In this document: in pieces, positions 56,557-63,342 of the stretch | Layout of the letters: every line of letters begins with the position of its first letter | Numbering within the stretch: the first letter of the stretch is position 1 | Notes under the pieces: generated by a model | What the model was told of the DNA's origin: nothing | Database searches by the model: none | The model's input: only the letters and a program-made list of their open reading frames with translations | Assembly (NCBI GenBank): GCA_902799745.1 | Contig: CADCBQ010000004.1 | Coordinates: 104,220 to 168,219 of the forward strand | Reading direction: 5' to 3' | Length of the DNA stretch: 64,000 nt | Source: Fibrobacter succinogenes | Lineage (GTDB): Bacteria > Fibrobacterota > Fibrobacteria > Fibrobacterales > Fibrobacteraceae | Program-made: the position numbers and the translations under genes

Positions 56557-56596
56557 TTAAATACAATTACGACCAACGCCTTATTTAGGCAGACAA

Positions 56597-56620
56597 AATG
56601 CACCCGTTTTCGGGTGCATT
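56597..56620 (+). terminator. thrH terminator overlapping the ybjQ promoter
   Basis: AATGCACCCG pairs with CGGGTGCATT around TTTT. The T-rich tail GTTTTATATTTA contains TATATTTA (56625-56632), a candidate -7 box for the next gene. Confidence 0.8.
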
Positions 56621-56654
56621 GTTTTATATTTAGAACAAACAAAAAGGAGAACTT

Positions 56655-56969
56655 ATGAAACTGTATACAACAGACTTTATCACCGGCAAAGAAATCGAAA
56701 CTCTTCAGATGGTGCGCGGGAGCGTTGTCTTTAGCAAGAACGTGGTACGCGACGTATTTGCAGGACTCAAGACACTTGTAGGTGGCGAAATCGCCGGTTA
56801 CACCGAAATGCTGAACGACGCCCGCCAAATTGCTATTGAGCGAATGGAAAACCAGGCCGGAATGATTGGGGCAGACGCCATCGTAAACGTGCGCTTCGCA
56901 ACCGCCTCGGTGATGGCAGGCTCCGCAGAAATCATTGCCTACGGAACCGCCGTCAAATTCAAGAAGTAG
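56655..56969 (+). CDS. YbjQ/UPF0145 family protein
   Basis: A 104-residue pentameric small-domain protein family: TTDFITGKEIETLQMVRGSVVFSKNVVRDVFAGLKTLVGGEIAGYTEMLNDARQIAIERMENQAGMIGADAIVNVRF is diagnostic. Sometimes called heavy-metal binding, though no Cys or His cluster is present here. AAAGGAG precedes the ATG. Convergent with trpA, three bases apart. Confidence 0.93.
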   Translation: MKLYTTDFITGKEIETLQMVRGSVVFSKNVVRDVFAGLKTLVGGEIAGYTEMLNDARQIAIERMENQAGMIGADAIVNVRFATASVMAGSAEIIAYGTAVKFKK

Positions 56970-56972
56970 TTT

Positions 56973-57725
56973 CTACTTCCCCGCAATTTCCTTAGCCTTC
57001 GCCTCGATTTCGGCGATGGCTTTTTTACGGCCTTCGGCAGAGTCTTCGTTAGAGAGCACGAGGTTCACGAATACGGAGCCCGCGACCACGGCGTACACAT
57101 GCTTGCTGAGCACCTTGGATTGCTCTCCATTGCGGATACCGAAGCCGCCGAGTACCTTGGCGCCACCCTTACCGACGGTGTCGATAAAGTCGAGCGTCGC
57201 CTGGTCAATCGTTGTTTCGCTACCGGTCGTACCTGCACGGAGTGCTGCGTAGATGTACTTGAAACCCTTGGAGGCCATCGTTTCAAGGCGTTCCTTGGTC
57301 ATGCTGGGTGCTGCCACCGGAATGTTTTCAAGGCCATGCTTCTTGCAAGCTTCAGTCAGACCTTCGTCACCGTCAAACGGCAAGTCCGGAATGATGCAAG
57401 CGGAAACGCCCGCGTCCTTGCACATCTTGACAAAGTTCTCAATGCCTGGCGTAAAGGCGAGCGAGCCGTAGGTCATGATGTAGATCGGCGTTTCAGGGTG
57501 ACGTTCGTGAATCTTCTTCACGATTTCAAGACCCTGCTTGGTAGAATAGCCCTTGTCGAGAGCGATGGTCGAAGCCGTCTGAATGGCCGGACCGTCGGCA
57601 CTCGGATCACTGAAGGCAAGTTGGATTTCAAGGATGTTCGCGCCACCCTTCACAAGAGCGTCGGCGATAGCGATAGAAGTTTCTGCGTCAGGAAAACCCG
57701 CAATAAGATGTGACATTAAATTCAT
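56973..57725 (-). CDS. trpA: Tryptophan synthase alpha chain
   Basis: Releases indole from indole-3-glycerol phosphate for the beta chain. Catalytic Glu33 (ILEIQLAFSD) and Asp44 (ADGPA) are present; YIMTYGSLAFTPGIENFV, IPDLPFDGDEGL and GFGIRNGEQ are the loops. At 250 residues it is compact because the N-terminal helix is missing, as in Bacteroidota TrpA. The ATG at 57725 has GGAAG eight bases upstream and lies five bases after trpB; an upstream extension overlaps trpB and is rejected. Confidence 0.95.
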   Translation of the reverse strand: MNLMSHLIAGFPDAETSIAIADALVKGGANILEIQLAFSDPSADGPAIQTASTIALDKGYSTKQGLEIVKKIHERHPETPIYIMTYGSLAFTPGIENFVKMCKDAGVSACIIPDLPFDGDEGLTEACKKHGLENIPVAAPSMTKERLETMASKGFKYIYAALRAGTTGSETTIDQATLDFIDTVGKGGAKVLGGFGIRNGEQSKVLSKHVYAVVAGSVFVNLVLSNEDSAEGRKKAIAEIEAKAKEIAGK

Positions 57726-57730
57726 GGTGA

Positions 57731-59059
57731 TTACTTCCTTGTCATAATTTCGGCGTCGTGGATGTCTTCGTTGTTTTCGAGGCGAACAAGTTCGGCCTTC
57801 AAGAATTCCTTCCACTTTTCGGGACGGAACACCGGGCTCGTGATAAAGATGTCCTTGTCACCGCGGCCACTCATATTGATAACGAGTGCCTTGTCCTTCG
57901 GAAGTTCCTTTGCAATCTTCATGGCGGCGGCGCCAGCGTGAGCGCTTTCGAGCGCGAAGAGAATGCCTTCGTTGCGGGCAAAGAACTTGACAGCTTCAAG
58001 AGCTTCCTTGTCGAGAATTGCCGTAAATTCCACGCGGCCAGATTCGCCGAGGGCTGCGAGCTGCGGGCCTATTCCCATGTAGTCAAGACCTGCCGAAATA
58101 GAACGGGTCGGCAGCGACTGACCGTCTTCATCGATAAGGAAGCGGCTCTTGTAACCCTGCAGAATGCCTTCGCGGCTGGCGTTACCCGTCATGCGGGCTG
58201 CGTTTTCGCCCTTGTTCGGGCCGATGCCACCGGCTTCGGCACCAATCAAGCGCACATTCTTGTCTTCGATAAACGGAGTGAACACGCCGATAGAGTTGCT
58301 ACCGCCACCCACGCAAGCGACCACGGCAGCAATGTCGATGTTGCGCTCAGCGGCCTGACGCTTGACTTCTTCACCGATAATCGACTGGAAGGTACGAACG
58401 ATATCCGGGAACGGAGCCGGACCGAGAGCAGAACCCAGCACATAGTGAGTGTTCTTGAAATTTGTAGCCCAGTCGCGCATGGCTTCGTTCACGGCATCCT
58501 TCAGGGTGCGAGCACCGCTCGTGACCGGCACGACCTTGGCACCGTACATTTCCATGGTCGCCACGTTCGGCTGCTGGCGGCGAACGTCGACCTCGCCCAT
58601 GTACACTACGCATTCGAGGCCTAGCTTGGCGCAAGCTGCTGCGGTGGCAAGACCGTGCTGACCGGCACCCGTTTCAGCGATAATGCGGGTCTTGCCCATC
58701 TTCTTAGCCAAAAGGCACTGACCGATGGCGTTGTTAATCTTGTGAGCACCCGTATTGGCAAGGCCTTCGAGTTTGATGTAAATCTGAGCGCCGCCCAAGA
58801 GTTCCGTAGCGGTCGGAGCGAAATACAGCGGCGTTTCGCGGCCAATGTAGTCGCGCTGGATGATACGGAGTTCTTCGAGGAATTCCGGATCATGGATGTA
58901 CTTGTTGAAGGCCGCTTCGAGGTCGTCGAGCGGACGGCGGATGATTTCGGCAACATACTTGCCGCCGAACTTGTCAAAGAAACCGTTGTCAGAGGTTATG
59001 AGGTGTGAGGTCGCGCCTACGGCGCTTTGAGGTGTGGGGGTTATAGTTGCGTGAGTCAT
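57731..59059 (-). CDS. trpB: Tryptophan synthase beta chain, with repeat-derived N-terminal segment
   Basis: PLP enzyme joining indole and serine. The PLP Lys107 lies in GAHKINNAIGQ; ETGAGQHG, GGGSNSIG and the C-terminal SGRGDKD are canonical TrpB1. 442 residues. The ATG at 59059 starts MTHATITPTP. Residues 7-20 (TPTPQSAVGATSHL) are encoded by a copy of the interspersed hairpin repeat (59007-59036) and precede the normal TrpB start region GFFDKFGGKY. Expression is likely governed by the attenuator just upstream. Confidence 0.95.
   Translation of the reverse strand: MTHATITPTPQSAVGATSHLITSDNGFFDKFGGKYVAEIIRRPLDDLEAAFNKYIHDPEFLEELRIIQRDYIGRETPLYFAPTATELLGGAQIYIKLEGLANTGAHKINNAIGQCLLAKKMGKTRIIAETGAGQHGLATAAACAKLGLECVVYMGEVDVRRQQPNVATMEMYGAKVVPVTSGARTLKDAVNEAMRDWATNFKNTHYVLGSALGPAPFPDIVRTFQSIIGEEVKRQAAERNIDIAAVVACVGGGSNSIGVFTPFIEDKNVRLIGAEAGGIGPNKGENAARMTGNASREGILQGYKSRFLIDEDGQSLPTRSISAGLDYMGIGPQLAALGESGRVEFTAILDKEALEAVKFFARNEGILFALESAHAGAAAMKIAKELPKDKALVINMSGRGDKDIFITSPVFRPEKWKEFLKAELVRLENNEDIHDAEIMTRK
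59007..59036 (-). repeat. Interspersed hairpin repeat inside trpB
   Basis: Plus-strand reading GAGGTC-GCGCC-TAC-GGCGC-TTTGAGG matches the unit at 15141-15166 in loop and flanks, with compensatory stem differences. It is translated in frame as part of the TrpB N terminus. Confidence 0.7.
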
Positions 59060-59100
59060 TTTGAATGGAAGGGTTGGGGTTAAAAATCGTGGTTGAGGGT

Positions 59101-59205
59101 AAAAAATTAAAGGCCTTCGGGAGTCCGAAAGCCTTTTACAAACACTTGATGAAATCAGCAAAACGGACTCTATTTAGTAGAGCCCCACCACCAGCGGTTG
59201 TTAAT
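59101..59205 (-). promoter_or_regulatory. trp attenuator: Trp-codon leader, antiterminator and terminator
   Basis: On the minus strand TGG TGG TGG (59193-59185) is followed by a hairpin GGGCTCTA/TAGAGTCC (59185-59165). GAGTCCG in its 3' arm is exactly complementary to CGGACTC (59127-59121) inside the terminator AAAGGC.TTCGG/CCGAA.GCCTTT (59136-59109), which ends in a T-rich tract. Ribosome stalling on the Trp codons would free GAGTCCG to disrupt the terminator, the classical attenuation layout. Confidence 0.8.
59170..59205 (-). CDS. trpL: Putative trp leader peptide
   Basis: The frame reads (I/M)NNRWWWGSTK and stops at TAG 59172-59170, closely like known leader ends such as WWRTS. The upstream frame is closed and no ATG, GTG or TTG occurs in it, so translation would need the ATT at 59205 or another rare start, and no Shine-Dalgarno is seen. 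The three Trp codons and the surrounding pairings are the evidence; the start is uncertain. Confidence 0.55.
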   Translation of the reverse strand: MNNRWWWGSTK

Positions 59206-59224
59206 GTGGCAAGGGGTTCGGCTT

Positions 59225-59260
59225 AAAAAAAGTGAAGACTCTCGACGATCGAGAGTCTTC
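59225..59260 (-). terminator. First tandem terminator upstream of trpB
   Basis: GAAGACTCTCGA and TCGAGAGTCTTC form a perfect 12-bp stem with a three-base loop, followed on the minus strand by seven Ts. Preceded by the 16-base direct repeat also found before the second terminator. Confidence 0.85.
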
Positions 59261-59288
59261 CGTTAAACACTTGATGAAATGGCAATGC

Positions 59289-59354
59289 CTAAATCCCTTC
59301 TTTGAGAACCTCGTCGATAGCGGCGCTAGCGTCAAAGCGGATTGCCAATTTCAT
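59289..59354 (-). CDS. Small ORF at the start of the trp leader, 21 codons
   Basis: The frame begins MKLAIRFDASAA and ends in EGI before TAG. It starts about six bases after the predicted transcription start and contains no Trp codon. CGACGA within it can pair with TCGTCG in the first terminator stem, so it may be a leader peptide controlling that terminator, or a fossil. Start ATG without a clear Shine-Dalgarno. Confidence 0.4.
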   Translation of the reverse strand: MKLAIRFDASAAIDEVLKEGI

Positions 59355-59366
59355 CTTTATGTCTTC

Positions 59367-59395
59367 AATATATATACTAATTCGTTGTCTGTCAA
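59367..59395 (-). promoter_or_regulatory. trpBA promoter, sigma70-like
   Basis: On the minus strand TTGACA (59395-59390), 17 bases, TATATT (59372-59367). It lies downstream of the trpCF terminator and drives the leader with two tandem terminators. Confidence 0.75.
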
Positions 59396-59441
59396 TAGGT
59401 TAGCGTAAGATTCTTGTAAAAATTTCTTTCATAATTTGTAC

Positions 59442-59461
59442 AAAAAGGCCTAAATTCGGCC
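59442..59461 (-). terminator. trpCF terminator
   Basis: GGCC-GAATTTA-GGCC followed by TTTTT on the minus strand, 13 bases after the trpCF stop. A short stem, moderate strength. Confidence 0.6.
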
Positions 59462-59473
59462 ATTTGGGGCAAT

Positions 59474-60988
59474 TTATGAAAGAGCAGCAAACAAAGCCTT
59501 CAACTTTTCGCTGTTTTTTATTCCCGACGCATCTTCGACACCGCTGGAAACATCGACGAGTTCCGGGCGGAACTTTTCGACAATCGCACCCACATTTTCG
59601 GGCGTGATACCGCCGGCAAGCCAAAGCGGCAACTCGCCTGCTTTTTCGCGGAGCAGGTTTTCGGGAATGGTCTTGCCCGTACCGCCAGGGATTCCCTCGA
59701 CTTTGGCATCCAAGAGAATGCGGGGTTCACCGTTCTTGCGGAGAGCTGTCACCTTGTCGAAATCGGATTCTTCGCCGACGCGAGCCGCACAATAGTATGC
59801 AAAGTCAGCATTTTTCGGATCAACGCCGTGAAGTTGCACAGCATCGAGCACGCCTTCTTTGGCTAGCTTGATAGCGGTTTTGCCTTCAACCGATTCGGGA
59901 TCGGTGATAACACCAACAAGGAGAGGAGATCCTTCGACTCCGTTTGCACTGCGCTCAGGATGACACACGCGAATCTTTTCAGCAAAGCTGCGCACGAATT
60001 CTTCGGTGGTCAGGCGCTTAGTGGTACTGAATACAAAGCCGAGCATGTCGGCGCCGAGTTCAGCGGCAAGCTTACCATCTTCGTCGCGAGTAATGCCACA
60101 AATTTTAACGAGCGGGCCCGCCTTTTTGGCAGCCTTGCGTTCTGCAAACTTTTTCCAGAACTTGCCGCGGGCATTTTCGGAGCCCGATTCAAATGCGCCT
60201 ACCACTTCTTTGGCAAGCGGCGGATTCTTGGCAACGGCCTCGCCCACCAGGATTCCCGTGAAGCCAAGGTTGCGGGCATAAGTCGCATCGGCCGGGCATA
60301 AAATTCCAGATTCAAAAACAGCCTTCGCCGGAAGCTTGCTACGCACCGACGCCGGCACCAGCGGGTCCGTATGGAAGGTCGCCAAATCACGAGAATTCAC
60401 GCCTGCGACAATGGTCTTGGCAGCAGATTCGCCAAGGGCTTCGGTCACGACTTTCAGCTTGCGCAAATCATCGACTTCGCGGACTTCGACAAAGGCCTGC
60501 ATGTCAAAAGATTGCGCACGCTTCGCCATCTTCACAAGCTGATCATCATCCAAGATACGGGCAATCAAGAGCACTGCATCGGCACCGCAACGATATGCAA
60601 TATCGATTTCGTCTTCGAACAAGAGAAAATCTTTGCGAAGTACGGCACACGCATGCAAACCCTGCTGACGACGGCGTTCCATCAAGTCGGCAACCGCAAT
60701 CAAATCGCGCAGCGAGCCTTTAAAGAAATTGCCTTCAGTAAGCACTGAAACCGCCTGGGCATGAGCCTCGGCATAAGTCGTCGCAAGCCCCACCGGATCC
60801 AGATCCGGCGCGATATCGCCCTTCGAAGGCGATGCTCGCTTGACTTCGAGAATCGCACCTGCATTACCGAGAAATTCGGTATGGCCCACCTGGCGCTTTT
60901 CAGGAATGTCAATTCCAAAATTCAGGCCAAGCCGCTCGATATCCTCGCGGCGCATCCGTACGATTTTCGCTAAAATGTCTTCGCTCAT
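59474..60988 (-). CDS. trpCF: Bifunctional indole-3-glycerol phosphate synthase/phosphoribosylanthranilate isomerase
   Basis: Two consecutive steps in one 504-residue chain. The TrpC half (1-255) has LEVKRASPSKG, VLTEGNFFKGS, VLRKDFLLFE, GVNSRDL and FESGI; the TrpF half (about 290-504) has VKICGITRDEDG (catalytic Cys), LGFVFSTTKR, ILLDAKVEGIPGGTGKT (catalytic Asp) and LAGGITPENV. Residues about 342-355 (CHPERSANGVEGSP) derive from an interspersed repeat inserted in frame at 59925-59964. The ATG overlaps the transporter stop as TAATG, so translation is coupled. Confidence 0.95.
   Translation of the reverse strand: MSEDILAKIVRMRREDIERLGLNFGIDIPEKRQVGHTEFLGNAGAILEVKRASPSKGDIAPDLDPVGLATTYAEAHAQAVSVLTEGNFFKGSLRDLIAVADLMERRRQQGLHACAVLRKDFLLFEDEIDIAYRCGADAVLLIARILDDDQLVKMAKRAQSFDMQAFVEVREVDDLRKLKVVTEALGESAAKTIVAGVNSRDLATFHTDPLVPASVRSKLPAKAVFESGILCPADATYARNLGFTGILVGEAVAKNPPLAKEVVGAFESGSENARGKFWKKFAERKAAKKAGPLVKICGITRDEDGKLAAELGADMLGFVFSTTKRLTTEEFVRSFAEKIRVCHPERSANGVEGSPLLVGVITDPESVEGKTAIKLAKEGVLDAVQLHGVDPKNADFAYYCAARVGEESDFDKVTALRKNGEPRILLDAKVEGIPGGTGKTIPENLLREKAGELPLWLAGGITPENVGAIVEKFRPELVDVSSGVEDASGIKNSEKLKALFAALS
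59925..59964. repeat. Interspersed repeat inside trpCF
   Basis: The 40-base segment has ATCCT (59929-59933) and AGGAT (59957-59961) as ends and CGACTCCG...GCGCTC inside, the well-known form of a small palindromic element (GGATCCTTCGAC...CTCAGGATGAC) found in many bacterial genomes. Its in-frame translation CHPERS is typical of that element. Confidence 0.7.
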
Positions 60989-62178
60989 TAATTTCCCTTA
61001 GGCTTCAAAGTCAAGGTTTTTGAGAAAAGATAGGAAATTACAAAAGACACGACGACAGAAAGCAGCGTGGGACCGAGGAATACCGATTCCAAATGGGCCG
61101 CATACTGGTACACCGCAAAGCCAACCAACCAGGCGAACAAGTTTCCAATCCAAAACGCCTTGCCGACTTTGCTGTGGTCTGTAAGGTAGAACGACACCAA
61201 AAGCACAGCCGCCATAGGAGCAAACACCGAAGCTATAAGGTAAAGGAAGCTGATATAATGTTCCATAATACCCGAAATGGCAAGAACGGAACTCAGAAGG
61301 GCAACAACAACACCCGCCGTCTTGTGCTTTACCTTACCATGAATGACCTTGATCGATTCACCCGCAGAGTTTGCCGCGAGAAAATTGGTCGTAACCGTAG
61401 ATGCAACCACAATGATAATCCCCGGAACGCCAAAACCGGCAAGCAAAATAGCCTGGGCAATATCGTTATTCACGCCAAGTCCAGAAATTTCGACACCCAG
61501 AATATACATCCAAAGGCTTGCAATCGTATACGCAATAGCTGATGTTGCTGTGGCCGAAAGCGGATTTTCAGCATCCTTGGTGTAGTCCGAAATCACCGGC
61601 AACCAAGAAAGCGGCATGGCAATTGAAATTTCAAAAATGGTCCAGAAACCAAACAGGTGCTTTGCAGTAGAGTCCGTCGGCGCCACGTCGATTCCAAGCA
61701 ACTTCACCGAGAAAGCAACAAGTAAAACCGTAAGGGCAGCAACAACAACTGTTGCCACATTTGCCGAACGCTTGAGACCGACCTTGACCCAAATCGCAAT
61801 CAGTACCGCAAGAATCACGCACGAGGCCGGGAACGATATCGGTAAATTCAGGCCACCCAGGGCGCGGGCACCTTGGGCGTTCAGCACAGCCACCCACGCA
61901 AGCAACTGGAATGCGTTAAGGGTCGCAAAGAACTTGGAACCGTACTTTCCGAATGTAGATTCCGTGGTCTGCATGGCATTCAGGCGAACGCGGGCACCGA
62001 TAAGTCCCACGAAGAACAGCAAAATACCACCCAGAATATGTCCCAGCACCAAGGGCAACCACAGGGTATCGTGAGCAGATTCTGCACCTATTTCGATACC
62101 GGCTTCAATTTCGGAAACCGAAACGGCTACACCGAACCAAACAATTCCATTCGTAAGCAAGCCATAACGCTTTTTCAT
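60988..62178 (-). CDS. NCS1-family transporter, CytX-like
   Basis: A 396-residue permease with about twelve helices. LLTNGIVWFGVAVSVSEIEAGIEIG, LGHILGGILLFFVGLIGARVRLNAMQTTESTFGKYGSKFFATLNAFQLLAWVAVLNAQGARAL is close to the CytX branch, thought to carry hydroxymethylpyrimidine. No thiamin gene or TPP riboswitch is near; it is embedded between lysR and trpCF and translationally coupled to trpCF, so import of an aromatic or indole-like compound is a fair alternative. The ATG at 62178 has AGGAG nine bases upstream. Confidence 0.82.
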   Translation of the reverse strand: MKKRYGLLTNGIVWFGVAVSVSEIEAGIEIGAESAHDTLWLPLVLGHILGGILLFFVGLIGARVRLNAMQTTESTFGKYGSKFFATLNAFQLLAWVAVLNAQGARALGGLNLPISFPASCVILAVLIAIWVKVGLKRSANVATVVVAALTVLLVAFSVKLLGIDVAPTDSTAKHLFGFWTIFEISIAMPLSWLPVISDYTKDAENPLSATATSAIAYTIASLWMYILGVEISGLGVNNDIAQAILLAGFGVPGIIIVVASTVTTNFLAANSAGESIKVIHGKVKHKTAGVVVALLSSVLAISGIMEHYISFLYLIASVFAPMAAVLLVSFYLTDHSKVGKAFWIGNLFAWLVGFAVYQYAAHLESVFLGPTLLSVVVSFVISYLFSKTLTLKPKGN

Positions 62179-62207
62179 GTCTATAAACTCCTGATGATTA
62201 ACGCGCG

Positions 62208-62238
62208 CAAAATTAGAAAAGCCCATGCCCTTATACAA
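62208..62238 (-). promoter_or_regulatory. cytX-like gene promoter of FCB type
   Basis: On the minus strand TTG (62238-62236), 20 bases, TAATTTTG (62215-62208), a second match to the TTTG-N20-TAnnTTTG arrangement. It would drive the transporter and trpCF. The -33 element lies inside the hairpin at 62220-62248. Confidence 0.55.
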
Positions 62239-62248
62239 GGTTTGGGCT
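62220..62248. terminator. Hairpin between lysR and the transporter gene
   Basis: AGCCCA and TGGGCT form the outer stem and CCTT/AAGG an inner one, followed on the minus strand by TTTTCTAATTTT. It may end the lysR message while overlapping the next promoter, or be an operator. Confidence 0.5.
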
Positions 62249-62289
62249 CATACTGTTTTTTGATGTTTCGTTATAGTAAAAATCGATAA

Positions 62290-63216
62290 CTACGAGTTGC
62301 ATGTTGCCAGGTAGCGCTGCAATTCTTCGACATAGCGCTCGCCCACCAAGCCAAGCAGCATGTTGCGCTTCGCGATGTAGCCGATTTCCATAACGCGACG
62401 GGATTCTTCACTCTTGTCCTTGAAGGGCACGGCCAAATAATCGGAGCCGTTCAATTCTTCGCAGATAATGCCGGAGCAAAGCGTGTAACCGTTCAGACCG
62501 ATCATCAAGTTCAGCATGGTGGCACGGTCGTTCGCCTTGATGGTACGCTTGTATTCGTTCGTACTCAAGATTTCTTCGGCAAAATAGAACGAGCTGTTGT
62601 CACCCTGTTCAAAAGAAAGGCACGGATATTCAGCCAGTTCATCGAGCGTAATGAACTTGTTGTTGGCAAGCGGGTGGCCCTTCCACAGGTACACATAAGC
62701 CTTACAGTCGATGAGCTTATGGAAAGCGAGGTCGCGGGCATTCAGCAAGTTCATGATAATCTTGCGGTTGAAATCGCTCAGGTAAAGAATACCGATGTCG
62801 CTCTTGAAAGAGGCCACATCTTCGATGACTTCTTTGGTGCGGGTTTCGCGGATAGCGAATTCGTACTTGTCGGTATCGAAGAGTTTAACTGTTTCGACAA
62901 AGCTCTTGACCGCAAAGGAATAATGCTGCGTCGAGACGCCAAACTTCTTTTTGCGCTTGCCGATTTTGCCGTACTTGTCGAGCACCGATTCGTAATGATG
63001 GTAAAGTTCGCGAGCGTACGCAACGAATTCTTCGCCTTCGCTGGTGAGTTTGACACCGCGGCTAGTACGGTTGAAAATGAGGATATTCAGCTCATCTTCA
63101 AGATCCTTAATGGCGGCGGTCAGCGACGGCTGCGAAATATAAAGTTTTTCGGCGGCCTTGTTAAAGGAACCGGTTTCTGCAATGCCGATGGCATAACGTA
63201 ATTGTTGTAGAGTCAT
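62290..63216 (-). CDS. LysR-family transcriptional regulator
   Basis: The N-terminal helix-turn-helix is typical: MTLQQLRYAIGIAETGSFNKAAEKLYISQPSLTAAIKDLEDELNILIFNRTSRGVKLTSEGEEFVAYARE. A periplasmic-binding-like effector domain follows (about 90-308, WKGHPLANNKFITLDELAEYPCLSF). 308 residues. AGGAGG lies upstream of the ATG. Its place between trpD and the transporter-trpCF genes suggests it regulates the transporter or the trp genes; the effector is unknown. Confidence 0.93.
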   Translation of the reverse strand: MTLQQLRYAIGIAETGSFNKAAEKLYISQPSLTAAIKDLEDELNILIFNRTSRGVKLTSEGEEFVAYARELYHHYESVLDKYGKIGKRKKKFGVSTQHYSFAVKSFVETVKLFDTDKYEFAIRETRTKEVIEDVASFKSDIGILYLSDFNRKIIMNLLNARDLAFHKLIDCKAYVYLWKGHPLANNKFITLDELAEYPCLSFEQGDNSSFYFAEEILSTNEYKRTIKANDRATMLNLMIGLNGYTLCSGIICEELNGSDYLAVPFKDKSEESRRVMEIGYIAKRNMLLGLVGERYVEELQRYLATCNS

Positions 63217-63298
63217 GTTTTTCGGCCTCCTGTTGAAAATCGTTGCGGTTTTGTTTTCCTAGTTGTTTAGTAGGAATAAAAATATAGTTAAAAGCTAT

Positions 63299-63336
63299 AA
63301 GGTTGGCAAGGGGTTATAAAACCCTTTGCCAACCTT
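63299..63336 (-). terminator. trpD terminator
   Basis: A 17-bp stem (AAGGTTGGCAAGGGGTT with AACCCTTTGCCAACCTT) around a short ATAA loop lies seven bases beyond the trpD stop; T-rich sequence follows on the minus strand. Confidence 0.8.
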
Positions 63337-63342
63337 ATTTGA

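Larger units (their letters stand above)
59140..59280. repeat. 16-bp direct repeat before each trp terminator
   Basis: AAACACTTGATGAAAT occurs at 59140-59155 and 59265-59280, each time just upstream (minus strand) of a terminator hairpin. This points to duplication of an attenuator module. Confidence 0.75.

Noticed and set aside
57726..57815. Upstream extension of trpA
   Set aside because: It overlaps trpB in another frame; GGAAG positions the start at 57725.
59170..59205. T-box riboswitch reading of the trp leader
   Set aside because: No T-box consensus (AGGGTGGNACCGCG) or specifier stem; the exact GAGTCCG/CGGACTC pairing and Trp codons fit ribosome-mediated attenuation better.
62179..62289. 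TPP riboswitch before the CytX-like gene
   Set aside because: The 111-base gap shows no CTGAGA or thi-box motif.
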